The translations under genes were made by a program, and so were the position numbers. A stretch of 12,642 nucleotides of DNA from JAKORR01 sp964608495 (GTDB lineage Bacteria > Armatimonadota > Zipacnadia > Zipacnadales > FEN-943): NCBI GenBank assembly GCA_964608495.1, contig CAZSOQ010000155.1, positions 1-12,642 on the forward strand. The letters are read 5' to 3'. Below the pieces are notes generated by a model. That model was not told the origin of the DNA and did no database searches. It worked only from the letters and a program-made list of their open reading frames with translations. The number at the start of each line of letters is the position of its first letter. The stretch's first letter is position 1. This document shows, piece after piece, positions 1 through 7,650 of this stretch.

Positions 1-1
1 G

Positions 2-2113
2 GCCAATCCCACCCTCGGCGGGCGTGGGTTCCACATCGTGGACCTGTCCGCGGCGGCCAACGCCGGCCCCGCGCGCGACTGGTCGGCCCCCGAGCACTGG
101 GCCGGCCTCCCGGTCGGCCTGGCCTACGCCCACGCCGTGCCCTACTGGGTGATACCCGCCGAGGCCAACGAGGGCCGCTGGGCGCTCGGCCCGGGCGCGG
201 CTGTCGCCCTTCGCGGCGCCGAGGCTTACCTTCTCGCTTCCCTCTCGCGGCCGGGGGCGGTGACCGTCGCCACCGGCGGCCACGAGGTCAGCTTCTCTCC
301 CGAGGACGGCCTCCTCGCCGCCGAGGGCTGGCCCCTGTGCGAATGGAAGCTCCGTCTGCTCCCCGTGAAGCTCAGCGCCGGCTCCGGGGAGCTGCGCGTG
401 GGCGAAGGAGGCCTGGTCGCGGCTGTCACGGTGTTGACCAAGGGGCCCGCCCTCGCCGAGACGCTGACGGCCGCGGCGACCCGTCTGCGGGCGGGCGCCG
501 AGCCCTCGCTATCCGAGGCGACCCTCCTGCAGGCCGCCGAGCGCCTGCGCGCAGCCGGCGGCGCCGACAGGGTCCCCGTCGCCTTCCTGCCGCCTCACGG
601 CCGCACCCTCGAGCCGCTCACCGCCTGCGCGCGCCGCCTGGGCCTGCCCGCCTGCGTCCTCATGCCCGAGGACCTGGTTGACGAGCAGGTCTTCAACGCC
701 GCCACCTTCCCCGTGGCCGTCTACACCGGCGACGAGAAGTACTACCGCACCGTGGCCGAGGACGGCGACGCCGAGGAGGCGCTGTTGAGGTTCCTGCGCG
801 AGGGCGGCACGCTGCTCGTCGCGGGCGCCTGTCGGCCCTTCAGCTACGCCCTGGACATCGCCCCCGATGGCACCGAGAACCTGCAGCAGAAGCCCTGGGT
901 GCTCCTGGGCACCCGCTTCGGGCTCAGGCTCCTCGGCCCGGACGAGCGGACAGCCGACGCGGTCGGCTTCGAGAAGCCCCCCGCGGACGTGGCGCTTGCC
1001 CTGCACCTCGTCAACGGGCAGCCGGTCCTCTGGGATTTCCCGCCCGAGCTTCCCTTCCCCGCCACCGGCGACCGGCGCTACCGCCCTGCCACTCGCGAGG
1101 GCCTGGCCCAGGGCGCCGAGTTCGTGCCGATCCTGGCGACCCAGGACGCGACCGGCCACCCCTACGGGCCCGCCGCGGCGCTGGTCGTCCACGGGGGCGA
1201 CGAGCTCAAAGGAGCGCGCGTGCTATGGGTCTGGGGAACGCTGCTCTCACCGCCCTTCGAGCTCAGCGACCACCTCGCCGCGCAGGTCCTGACCTACGCC
1301 GCCGCCACGGCGCCCGCGCCCAAGAGGCCCTTGCCTGAGGGGTTCGAAGTCCGACCGCCCCAGGGTCGCTTCCCCGTCGCCGTCCTGCCGCCCGACACGG
1401 GTGAGCGAGACGACCTCCTGCGCCGGGCCTGCGAGGCCGTCGGCGCGACGCCCGTGTTCCTCACCCCGGCCCAGTTCGTCAACACGGGCTACTTCAACGC
1501 CGACCACTTCCCGGCGGCGATCCACGCCGTCAGCGGCGAGAGATTCCTGCAGACCTACGCGAGCCCCCGCGACGGCGAGACCGCCTACAAGAGGTACCTC
1601 GAGCAGGGCGGCGCTCTCATCGTCTGCCAGAACGCCACGCCCTTCTGGTACGAGGTGGTGCGGCAGGGCCGCGAGTGGCAGACCCGGTCCCCCGAGCGCT
1701 TCTGGACCATGGCCTTCGATCTGGGCTTCGAGACCGAATACGGCTTCGAGAAACCCGACGAGCCGATGTGGCTGGAGCTCTCCGAGGATGCCCGAGGCCT
1801 GTGGCCGGAGCTCCCCGCCCGCCTACCCTTGGACTACCTCACCGACCAGCGCTGGCGGCTCCTGCGAGCCTACCGCACCTCCGCCGCCCGCCGCTACGTG
1901 CCTCTCGCCTATGCTGCCAGGCCCGACGGCTCACGCTGTCCGGGCCTCGCCGCGGCTCGGATAGACTTCCGGGAGAGCAGCTACGGGGGCGCCCGCCTCT
2001 TCTATCTGTGGGGAAACATGGTGCAGGGCACCGTGGGCGAGCAGATGCTGGCCGGTTGCCTGCGGCAGATCGCTGCTCAACCTAGCGAGAGCGCCCGCCG
2101 ACCCGAGCCCTGA
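2..2113 (+). CDS. Large protein with two tandem copies of a ~240-residue module, 5' end cut by the window
   Basis: The reading frame is open from base 2 to the TGA at 2111-2113, so the true start is outside the window. A GTG at 38 is possible, but the codons before it read smoothly (FHIVDLS). Residues below are counted from that GTG. Residues 1-135 look like a beta-rich sandwich segment (VPYWVIP, AYLLASL). Residues 179-424 and 445-682 are two copies of one module. Each opens with VPVAFLPP or FPVAVLPP, then an alpha/beta part with matching motifs (VFNAATFP / YFNADHFP, LREGGTLLVAG / LEQGGALIVCQ, RPFSYALD / TPFWYEV). Each then has GFEKP and ends in ARVLWVWG / ARLFYLWGN. The GGTLLV-type turn resembles class I glutamine-amidotransferase-like or ThuA-like folds, but no catalytic Cys-His pair is evident, so the function is unknown. 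Coding is certain from length and the internal duplication. The downstream gene is convergent, 33 bp away. Confidence 0.85.
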   Translation, partial: ANPTLGGRGFHIVDLSAAANAGPARDWSAPEHWAGLPVGLAYAHAVPYWVIPAEANEGRWALGPGAAVALRGAEAYLLASLSRPGAVTVATGGHEVSFSPEDGLLAAEGWPLCEWKLRLLPVKLSAGSGELRVGEGGLVAAVTVLTKGPALAETLTAAATRLRAGAEPSLSEATLLQAAERLRAAGGADRVPVAFLPPHGRTLEPLTACARRLGLPACVLMPEDLVDEQVFNAATFPVAVYTGDEKYYRTVAEDGDAEEALLRFLREGGTLLVAGACRPFSYALDIAPDGTENLQQKPWVLLGTRFGLRLLGPDERTADAVGFEKPPADVALALHLVNGQPVLWDFPPELPFPATGDRRYRPATREGLAQGAEFVPILATQDATGHPYGPAAALVVHGGDELKGARVLWVWGTLLSPPFELSDHLAAQVLTYAAATAPAPKRPLPEGFEVRPPQGRFPVAVLPPDTGERDDLLRRACEAVGATPVFLTPAQFVNTGYFNADHFPAAIHAVSGERFLQTYASPRDGETAYKRYLEQGGALIVCQNATPFWYEVVRQGREWQTRSPERFWTMAFDLGFETEYGFEKPDEPMWLELSEDARGLWPELPARLPLDYLTDQRWRLLRAYRTSAARRYVPLAYAARPDGSRCPGLAAARIDFRESSYGGARLFYLWGNMVQGTVGEQMLAGCLRQIAAQPSESARRPEP

Positions 2114-2146
2114 TCCGGCCCCCACCTCAATCCCCTGGCCGACAGC

Positions 2147-2536
2147 TCACGGTGGCGGTCGCTTCTTGCGCTTGCCGGGCTCCGTGGGCTCCGTGGGGTA
2201 GACCGTGATCTCCTCGACGCCGGGCTGGTCCGTCTCCACAGTGACGGCCTCGGGCGTCTTCCCCTCCGGCGTCATCTCCTCCAGCGGCACCTCGCCCTCC
2301 TCACGCTGCCCCTGCTCATCCTCGGCGATCACCGTCATCTCGCCCGTCTCGGCGTCAAGCGTTACTTCCACGGGCCGCAGCGGCATCTCGTCCTCACGGC
2401 CCGTCATGATGACCCGCTCCCGCTCGCCCGGCGGCGACGCCAGCCGCAGCGCCACCCACGCCACCACGACGAGCGCCCCCAGCGTCACCAGCACCGCCAG
2501 GGACCTCCGCGGGTTGATCCTTCGCCGTGGCATCAT
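2147..2536 (-). CDS. Small membrane-anchored protein with acidic, proline-rich extracytoplasmic tail (hypothetical)
   Basis: This encodes a 129-residue protein of no recognised family. Residues 1-11 are very basic (PRRRINPRR) and residues 12-33 form one hydrophobic span (LAVLVTLGALVVVAWVAL). This predicts an inside-positive, single-pass membrane anchor. The rest is hydrophilic, Glu/Pro/Thr-rich and beta-like (VEVTLDAETGEMTVIAED), and it ends in a basic KRKKRPPP tail. The ATG pair at 2536/2533 is preferred because an AAGG lies just upstream and because the TM segment then sits at a normal distance from the N-terminus. The frame is open further, to a GTG at 2572, but that start lacks a ribosome binding site. 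It is convergent with the preceding gene and divergent from the sulfatase gene. The role could be a sporulation-like or envelope anchor, but this is a guess. Confidence 0.6.
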   Translation of the reverse strand: MMPRRRINPRRSLAVLVTLGALVVVAWVALRLASPPGERERVIMTGREDEMPLRPVEVTLDAETGEMTVIAEDEQGQREEGEVPLEEMTPEGKTPEAVTVETDQPGVEEITVYPTEPTEPGKRKKRPPP

Positions 2537-2646
2537 GGCCTTGGCTGCACAGTAGCATGTGCCCTCAGGCACGTCAACGCGCCCCAGGGGCAGACCCGCC
2601 TGGCCCTCCTGTAGGGGCCGGCTGTGCCCGCGACCCGGAATGCCCA

Positions 2647-2742
2647 GAGGTCGCTTTGCGACCTCCAGGTCGCCTCGCGACCGCCAGCAGTAGCTGCCTC
2701 CCGCGGGAAGGTCGGCGCCCTGCGCCAGGCGCGCCCCTGGCG
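2647..2742. repeat. Cluster of short palindromes in the divergent spacer (REP-like)
   Basis: The spacer 2537-2909 between the divergent small membrane protein and sulfatase genes holds no convincing ORF. Four dyads lie within 96 bp. The first is GAGGTCGC-TTT-GCGACCTC at 2647-2665, a perfect 8-bp stem. The second is GGTCGC-CTC-GCGACC at 2668-2682, which shares its arm sequence with the first so the arms can also pair across. The third is TCCCGCGGGA at 2699-2708. The fourth is CGCCAGG/CCTGGCG at 2723-2742 with a 6-nt loop. None is followed by a T-run on either strand, so simple terminators are unlikely. A repetitive extragenic palindrome or small mobile repeat is the best guess. A TATCCT at 2848-2853 could be a -10 for the sulfatase gene, but its -35 (TTCCCT) is weak. 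Confidence 0.55.
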
Positions 2743-2909
2743 GTCGGGGCGTCTGCGTTGCCTGCCCGGGCGTGTGACAGATCCCTCCTTAGGCAACCGC
2801 ACACGCCTCTGCATGCCCCGGCCCTTCCCTTCGCGAACCCGACCGTGTATCCTGGCAGTCTAAGTCCCACTGGCGCGGCCTTCCATCGTCGCTCAGAGGA
2901 TGACCGATT

Positions 2910-4313
2910 GTGAATGTGCTTTTCATCGCCATTGATACGCTTCGCGCTGACCGGCTCAGCTGCTACGGCCACTGGAACCTCACCAGCCCCCACCTGGACC
3001 GGCTGGCTGAGGACTCCGTAGTCTTCGAGAAGTTCTTCGCTCCCCACATCCCAACCCATCCCGGCTTCACCACTCTGATGACCGGCCGCGACGCCTGGAG
3101 TCACGGCATCATCTCCCAGGGCGCCGCCCGCGAGCTCGACGAGAGCATCCTCACTCTCCCCCAGATCCTTCAGCAGCACGGCTACTTCACAGCTTCCGCC
3201 GACAACCTCGGCCGCTGGCTCAGACGCGGCTATGACCTCTACGAAGGCTACATGTGGCAGCGCAACCCCCACGGCTCCTGGCGCAAAGGCGAGGCCGTCA
3301 ACGAAACAGCCCTCAGGGCCCTCGAGGCCTGCGCGACCCAGGACAAGCCCTGGTTCTGCTTCCTCCATTACTGGGACCCCCACACCCCCTACCTGCCCCC
3401 GGAGCCCTTCGACCGAATGTTCTATCACGGCGACGAGAAAGACCCCGCCAATCCCAGCATGAAAGCCGTCTGGGAGTGCGAGGCCTTCAGCCACTACTTC
3501 GCCGAGTGGATGCCCGGCTGCACCGACATCAAGTTCCCCTGCATGCAGTACGATGCCGAGATAGCTTACAACGACGCCTGCCTGCGCCACGTCTTCGAGC
3601 TGCTCAGGGCCCACGGCCTCGACCAGGACACCCTCATCGTGGTCACCTCCGACCACGGCGAGGAGCTGGACGAGCACGACCTGTGGTTCGACCACCACGG
3701 CGTCTACGACACCAACCTGTGGGTGCCTCTCATCATCCACCACCGCGACCTGCCCTCGGGCCTGCGAATCCCCGGCTGGGCCCGTCACTTCGACCTCGCG
3801 CCCACCCTTCTCGACCTCCTCGGCCTCGACGCCGCCGCCCGTGACGCCGGCATGGAGGGCACCAGTCTGCTCCCCTGGATCAACGGCACCCACCGCGGCG
3901 ACGTGGCCTCGACCCTCTTCTGCACCGAGTGCACCTGGACCCGCCGTTGGTGCGTCAAGACCAGGGAATGGCACTACATCGAGAGCGCCGAGCCCGACCC
4001 CTTCGGCAAGCCCGACCGCGAGCTCTACGACTCCACGCTCGACCCCGGCCAGCTCAAGAACCTCGCCGAGGACCGGCCCGACCTCGTGCAGAAGATGCAC
4101 GACCGGCTCTGGGCGCACATCGAGCATCGCAAGGCCGCCACGGGCAACCCCGATCCTGTCGAGACGGGCAGCATCAGCCTGCGTCAGGTCGGCAACGTCA
4201 ATGTGGCCGTGCCCGACGACCAGGTGCTCGAAGGCCAAGAGGACGCTCAGCCCGATGGCGGCGTCTGGGAAGACCCCACTTCCCGCCGCCTCTACGGCAT
4301 GGGCTACCTGTGA
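2910..4313 (+). CDS. Sulfatase-superfamily (alkaline phosphatase fold) hydrolase with Thr at the nucleophile position
   Basis: This encodes 467 residues, starting at GTG 2910 with AGAGGA about 8 bases upstream. Metal-site motifs of the sulfatase/alkaline-phosphatase superfamily are clear. They include the N-terminal IDTLRADRLSCYG (D9, D13), TSDHGEELDEHDLW (D248, H249), a DHHGVYD segment (261-267) and HFDLAPTLLDLLG (294-306). The expected formylglycine motif C/S-X-P-X-R is replaced by T49-H-P-G-F followed by TTLMTGR. The protein therefore should not need sulfatase maturation and probably uses Thr directly, as LtaS-type and phosphonate/phosphodiester hydrolases do. No signal peptide is visible, so it is cytosolic or exported by an unseen route. 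It is followed after 57 bp by a co-oriented secreted protein gene, so the two may be co-transcribed. The substrate (sulfate ester, phosphodiester or phosphonate) cannot be decided from sequence. Confidence 0.9.
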   Translation: MNVLFIAIDTLRADRLSCYGHWNLTSPHLDRLAEDSVVFEKFFAPHIPTHPGFTTLMTGRDAWSHGIISQGAARELDESILTLPQILQQHGYFTASADNLGRWLRRGYDLYEGYMWQRNPHGSWRKGEAVNETALRALEACATQDKPWFCFLHYWDPHTPYLPPEPFDRMFYHGDEKDPANPSMKAVWECEAFSHYFAEWMPGCTDIKFPCMQYDAEIAYNDACLRHVFELLRAHGLDQDTLIVVTSDHGEELDEHDLWFDHHGVYDTNLWVPLIIHHRDLPSGLRIPGWARHFDLAPTLLDLLGLDAAARDAGMEGTSLLPWINGTHRGDVASTLFCTECTWTRRWCVKTREWHYIESAEPDPFGKPDRELYDSTLDPGQLKNLAEDRPDLVQKMHDRLWAHIEHRKAATGNPDPVETGSISLRQVGNVNVAVPDDQVLEGQEDAQPDGGVWEDPTSRRLYGMGYL

Positions 4314-4370
4314 GTCCTGCCAATCCGCGGGGCTACGGCATCGCGGTAGATTACCGAGGAGGAATGAGGC

Positions 4371-5384
4371 GTGAACAAGCTAGCCGTGACGGTGCTTTGC
4401 GTGGTCTTGCTGGTGCCGGCTGCGCTCGCCGTGGCGCAGGACGATGAGCCCATCCTGCTGCGCTACAAGTGGGAGACGGGCCAGCGCCTGGACTGGGAGA
4501 TGACCGGCCGGGTCACCGGCCGCATCGCCATGGTCGAGGGCCCCCAGGCAGGCCAGACCCTCGATATCAACAGTACCTTCAGCATGGGCCTGTTCACCGA
4601 CGTGCTCGAGGTCGCCGCCGACGGTTCCGCTCGGACCCGCATGACCTTCGGCAGCATGAACATCCAGACCACCTTGCCCAATGGCCAGCTCCTCAGCATG
4701 GATATGGACCTCGCCGCCGGCAAAGTCCGCGTCGTGCCCCAGCAGGGAGGTCAGGTCATCGAGCAGGACCTGCCCGAAGCCCTCACCAAGCTCTTCGGCG
4801 CCGGCTTCGTCACTCGCGTCACTAACCGCGGGGAGATCGTCGAGGTCGAGGGCGCCCAGGAGCTGCAGGCCATGCTCGCCAAGATGGCCGGGCCTCAGGC
4901 CAACGCCTTCAACATCACCGAGGCCATGAACTGGATCGAGCCCCTCCTACCCGAGGGCCCCGTCAAGACCGGCGATACCTGGGTCCAGGAGAAGCCTGCC
5001 CTCCTCGGCCTCGACGGCGCCGCCACAGCCGCCGCTCCCTTCGTCATCCAGTACCGCCACGACGGCTACACCATGCTCGAGGGCGTCCGCTGCGTCAAGA
5101 TCAACAGCTCCATCGAGGCGAGCGGCATCGAGTTCAGCACCACCGCCGCCCCCGGGGCCCTTGGCCTGAGCCAGGACGTCAAGGGCATGTCCATCCGGGC
5201 CAACATGCTCAACTGCCTGTCCCTCGACGACGGACACCTCGTCAGTCTGCAGGGCCAGGTCGAACAGACCGGCACCATGCACCAGGAAGGGACCCTCACG
5301 GTCGGCGACCAGAACGTGGACGTCAACCAGACCATCGCTTTCGACGCGCTTACCGTGCACCTGCAGGCCTCTCGCACGCCCTGA
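4371..5384 (+). CDS. Secreted beta-rich protein of unknown function (DUF6263-like style)
   Basis: This encodes 337 residues. The GTG start at 4371 is set by a strong GAGGAGG at 4356-4362, 8 bases upstream. Residues 1-23 are a signal peptide: basic N-terminus MNKL, hydrophobic core VTVLCVVLLVPAA, and likely cleavage after ALA or AVA. The mature part begins LLRYKWETGQRLDWEM and is rich in short beta strands, with a later EPLLPEGPVKTGDTW segment. This is the pattern seen in DUF6263-type periplasmic proteins, where paired segments describe a lipocalin-like or beta-sandwich body. No catalytic motif or membrane anchor is visible, so it is probably a soluble exported binding or structural protein. 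It lies 57 bp after the sulfatase-family gene on the same strand and is closed by a strong hairpin at 5434-5462. The family link is weak and only by resemblance. Confidence 0.85.
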   Translation: MNKLAVTVLCVVLLVPAALAVAQDDEPILLRYKWETGQRLDWEMTGRVTGRIAMVEGPQAGQTLDINSTFSMGLFTDVLEVAADGSARTRMTFGSMNIQTTLPNGQLLSMDMDLAAGKVRVVPQQGGQVIEQDLPEALTKLFGAGFVTRVTNRGEIVEVEGAQELQAMLAKMAGPQANAFNITEAMNWIEPLLPEGPVKTGDTWVQEKPALLGLDGAATAAAPFVIQYRHDGYTMLEGVRCVKINSSIEASGIEFSTTAAPGALGLSQDVKGMSIRANMLNCLSLDDGHLVSLQGQVEQTGTMHQEGTLTVGDQNVDVNQTIAFDALTVHLQASRTP

Positions 5385-5433
5385 GGGAACTGCTCTGCCG
5401 GCCCGCCCTCACAACAAGCCCTACTAGCCAAGC

Positions 5434-5462
5434 CGCCCCCGGTCCGGCGCCGGCCGGGGGCG
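5434..5462. terminator. Strong GC-rich terminator-like hairpin between convergent genes
   Basis: A 9-bp perfect stem CGCCCCCGG / CCGGGGGCG encloses TCCGGCGCCGG, itself a palindrome (CCGGCGCCGG). The whole can fold as one long hairpin. On the + strand it is followed by CCTTCTCT, a pyrimidine stretch but not a clean T-run. It sits 50 bp after the + strand secreted protein gene and 42 bp after the end of the - strand glycoside hydrolase gene, the expected place for a bidirectional terminator. Confidence 0.7.
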
Positions 5463-5504
5463 CCTTCTCTGCGTGCCCACCACTGCGGCCCTGGGCTGTG
5501 CACC

Positions 5505-6728
5505 CTACTGCCGCTCCTGCGCCAGCTCCCGAGCGATTCTCTCGTTGTACTCCGCGATCTGGTCAACCACCCACGCCCACTCGTTGTCCCGCCGTACCAG
5601 ACCCAGGCCCTCCCGGTCTCGGGTGTAGTCGAACACCCAGTAGGCGGCCAGATCAACGCCTTCCTTCAAGATCGTGTCCAGGTAAGCCGTCTGGTATTCC
5701 CTGAACCGTGGCGCCAGCTCGGTCTTGTCCGGCGCGAGACCCGCGAACTCGCCCAGGAACAGGGGCTTGTTCAGCTTGCGCGCGAACTCCTTCAGCGTCG
5801 CCAGGTTCTGCTCCATGCCCTTCCCCTCGGCGTACGTCATCTTATCCGGCAGATCACCGTAGGAGTGTACCGACACGACATCGGTTGGGTCCGGTGCGAA
5901 CCACCCGAAGGCCTCGAATGCCTGTTCCCTGGTATCCTGCCCCCAGACAGGCTCCAGCTTCCTCCCGATGTGGTACGCACACCCCCTCGGGCTCGAGTTC
6001 CCCGTCGTGATGAACCGGTGCGCGTCGTACCGCCGTACCTCCTCCGCGAAGGCCACGTACACGGCCTCCGCGATCTCGTGCGTCATCAGGTTGCGCTCGT
6101 CCTTCGCCAGGTCAACCTTCAAAGCCGGGATCCGTTGGCCCAGGAACTCCATCCCGTTGGGCAGGTCGCAGCTCAGGTTCAGCTCGTTAGCGAACTCCCA
6201 CCCCCAGATCGCCGGCGAGCTCTTGTACCGCGTGACCACTTCCTCCACGTACGTGCGCATGAAGCCGCGAGTCTTGCTGTCCGGGTCGCCCCAGTCCTGC
6301 ATGTACTCATCCACCACGTCCGGATAGGTGTGGGCCCGCCAGAACAGACTCGGGATCAGGCCGACGCCGGCTTCCTCTGCCGTGCTCACCACCAGATCCA
6401 GGCGCCGGAACCATTCCTCCCTGTCCTCGAAGTACAGGTCCCAGTCGCTCGGCCAGAAGCCGCAGCACCAGAATCGCACGAAGGGGATCCCCTTGCTCCC
6501 CAGGAACCGCAGCCCCTCCAGCGTGCGCTGGTCGTCAGGGTTGTGGATGAGCTCCTGGAACAGGTCGCAGTAGTTCACGCCGATGCCGCGGTAGACCCTT
6601 CCGTTCCTGTAGAGCCTCCCGTCCCTGACTGTGAGGCCCGGCCCTTCGGGGATCGTGTCGGGCATCGCACCGCCGGCTGCCACCAGCACAAGACACCATG
6701 GGACGACCCCCGGCAGGACTGACGCCAT
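5505..6728 (-). CDS. Secreted GH5-like (clan GH-A) glycoside hydrolase
   Basis: This encodes 407 residues, starting at ATG 6728 with GGGAGG 7 bases upstream. An upstream extension of the frame to 6812 lacks a ribosome binding site and would bury the signal peptide. Residues 1-22 are a hydrophobic export signal (VVPWCLVLVAAGG). The catalytic domain is a TIM barrel of the cellulase/mannanase kind. It has RGIGVNYCDLF (47-57), FVRFWCCGFWPSDW (83-96), and the acid/base motif WGWEFANELN with Glu182. It also has VSVHSYGD (285-292) and the nucleophile motif LFLGEFAG with Glu327, followed by AYWVFDYTRD (362-371). These match the two catalytic glutamates about 145 residues apart at the ends of strands 4 and 7. 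It should retain a beta-linked glycan by a double-displacement mechanism outside the cytoplasm. The substrate (mannan, glucan or other) is unknown. It lies 61 bp downstream of parB on the same strand. Confidence 0.88.
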   Translation of the reverse strand: MASVLPGVVPWCLVLVAAGGAMPDTIPEGPGLTVRDGRLYRNGRVYRGIGVNYCDLFQELIHNPDDQRTLEGLRFLGSKGIPFVRFWCCGFWPSDWDLYFEDREEWFRRLDLVVSTAEEAGVGLIPSLFWRAHTYPDVVDEYMQDWGDPDSKTRGFMRTYVEEVVTRYKSSPAIWGWEFANELNLSCDLPNGMEFLGQRIPALKVDLAKDERNLMTHEIAEAVYVAFAEEVRRYDAHRFITTGNSSPRGCAYHIGRKLEPVWGQDTREQAFEAFGWFAPDPTDVVSVHSYGDLPDKMTYAEGKGMEQNLATLKEFARKLNKPLFLGEFAGLAPDKTELAPRFREYQTAYLDTILKEGVDLAAYWVFDYTRDREGLGLVRRDNEWAWVVDQIAEYNERIARELAQERQ

Positions 6729-6745
6729 GCTCTGCCCTCCCTGTC

Positions 6746-6764
6746 CGGCCCCGGCGTGGGGCCG
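6746..6764 (-). other. Hairpin in the parB to glycoside hydrolase spacer
   Basis: A 7-bp stem CGGCCCC / GGGGCCG with a 5-nt loop lies 25 bases after the parB stop and directly before the ribosome binding site of the glycoside hydrolase gene. There is no T-run after it. It may attenuate read-through from the parAB operon or stabilise an mRNA end. Confidence 0.4.
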
Positions 6765-6789
6765 CTCTCGGGGAATTGTTATCGAGCGA

Positions 6790-7650
6790 TTACTCCGCCA
6801 GTGCCTCCGCAATCCGCGTCAGGTCATCGTCATCATAGTACTCTATCTCGATGACGCCTCCCTTCCGCCGCGGCCGTATCCGTACCGCCGTCGCCAGTGC
6901 CGACTGCACCCGCTGCCGCAGGTCCTCCACCTCCGCCGGCAGGGCTGCCTTCGGCCTTGGAGTCAGGTCTGTAGAAGATTCACGCCCCGAATCTGCAAAA
7001 TCCCTTGCAATCCTTTCCACCTCTCGCACCGGAATCCCGGTCTCAGCCGCCGCCCGCGCCGTCTTCACCAGCAGTTCCGGCTCCCCCTGAAGCGCCAGCA
7101 GCGCCCTTCCGTGGCCCTCGCTCAGCTTCCCCGCCCGAATCAGGTCCTGCACCTCCTCAGGAAGCTGCAGCAACCGCACCGTGTTCGCCACGGCCACCCG
7201 GCTCTTCCCCACCGTCTGAGCTACTTCCTCCTGCGTCATCTCGAAGTCCTGCATCAGCCGGCAGTAGCCCCTCGCTGCTTCTATTGGGTTCAGGTCCTCC
7301 CGCTGCAGGTTCTCCACCAGCGCCAGTACCAGGGTCTGTGCATCGTCCAGCTCCCGCACGATGCATGGCACCGTCTGCAGCCCCGCCACCTGAGCGGCTC
7401 GCCAGCGCCTTTCGCCCACGATGATCTGATAGCGGTGCGGCTCCATCTCCCGTACCAGCAGCGGCTGTAGTATCCCGTGCTCCGCTATGCTCGCCGCCAG
7501 CTCCTGGGCCTCCTCGTCGCTGATCGCGCTTCTGGGCTGGTAGGGATTGGGCTCGATCTCGCTAGCCGGAATCTCCTGCATCCCAGCCGGCCTGCTCGAC
7601 GTCCCTGCGATCAGTTCCGACAGGCCCCGCCCCAGGCCTCGCCTCTTCAT
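6790..7650 (-). CDS. parB: Chromosome-partitioning protein ParB (CTP-dependent clamp, parS binding)
   Basis: This encodes 286 residues. ATG 7650 is chosen because GGGAGGT lies 7-8 bases upstream and the product then begins MKRRGLGRGLSELI, the standard ParB N-terminus that stimulates ParA. The frame extends to 7848 but only as non-ParB sequence. Residues 24-125 are the ParB/Srx CTP-binding fold, with IEPNPYQPR (32-40), GILQPLLVR (59-67), VGERRWRAA (78-86) and ENLQREDLNPIE (113-124). Residues 137-160 (MTQEEVAQTVGKSRVAVANTVRLL) are the helix-turn-helix that reads parS. Residues 235-286 are the C-terminal dimerisation part, rich in Arg/Lys. It loads at parS, spreads along DNA and stimulates ParA ATPase. 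It overlaps the end of parA by 89 bp and its ribosome binding site lies inside parA, so translation is probably coupled. A perfect parS site lies 1.5 kb upstream. Confidence 0.97.
   Translation of the reverse strand: MKRRGLGRGLSELIAGTSSRPAGMQEIPASEIEPNPYQPRSAISDEEAQELAASIAEHGILQPLLVREMEPHRYQIIVGERRWRAAQVAGLQTVPCIVRELDDAQTLVLALVENLQREDLNPIEAARGYCRLMQDFEMTQEEVAQTVGKSRVAVANTVRLLQLPEEVQDLIRAGKLSEGHGRALLALQGEPELLVKTARAAAETGIPVREVERIARDFADSGRESSTDLTPRPKAALPAEVEDLRQRVQSALATAVRIRPRRKGGVIEIEYYDDDDLTRIAEALAE

Noticed and set aside
2574..4238. 554-residue open frame on the minus strand opposite the sulfatase gene
   Set aside because: It is antisense to a gene with clear metal-site motifs. Its product is low-complexity Val/Gly/Glu sequence as expected from the complement of GC-rich codons, and it runs through the palindrome-rich spacer.
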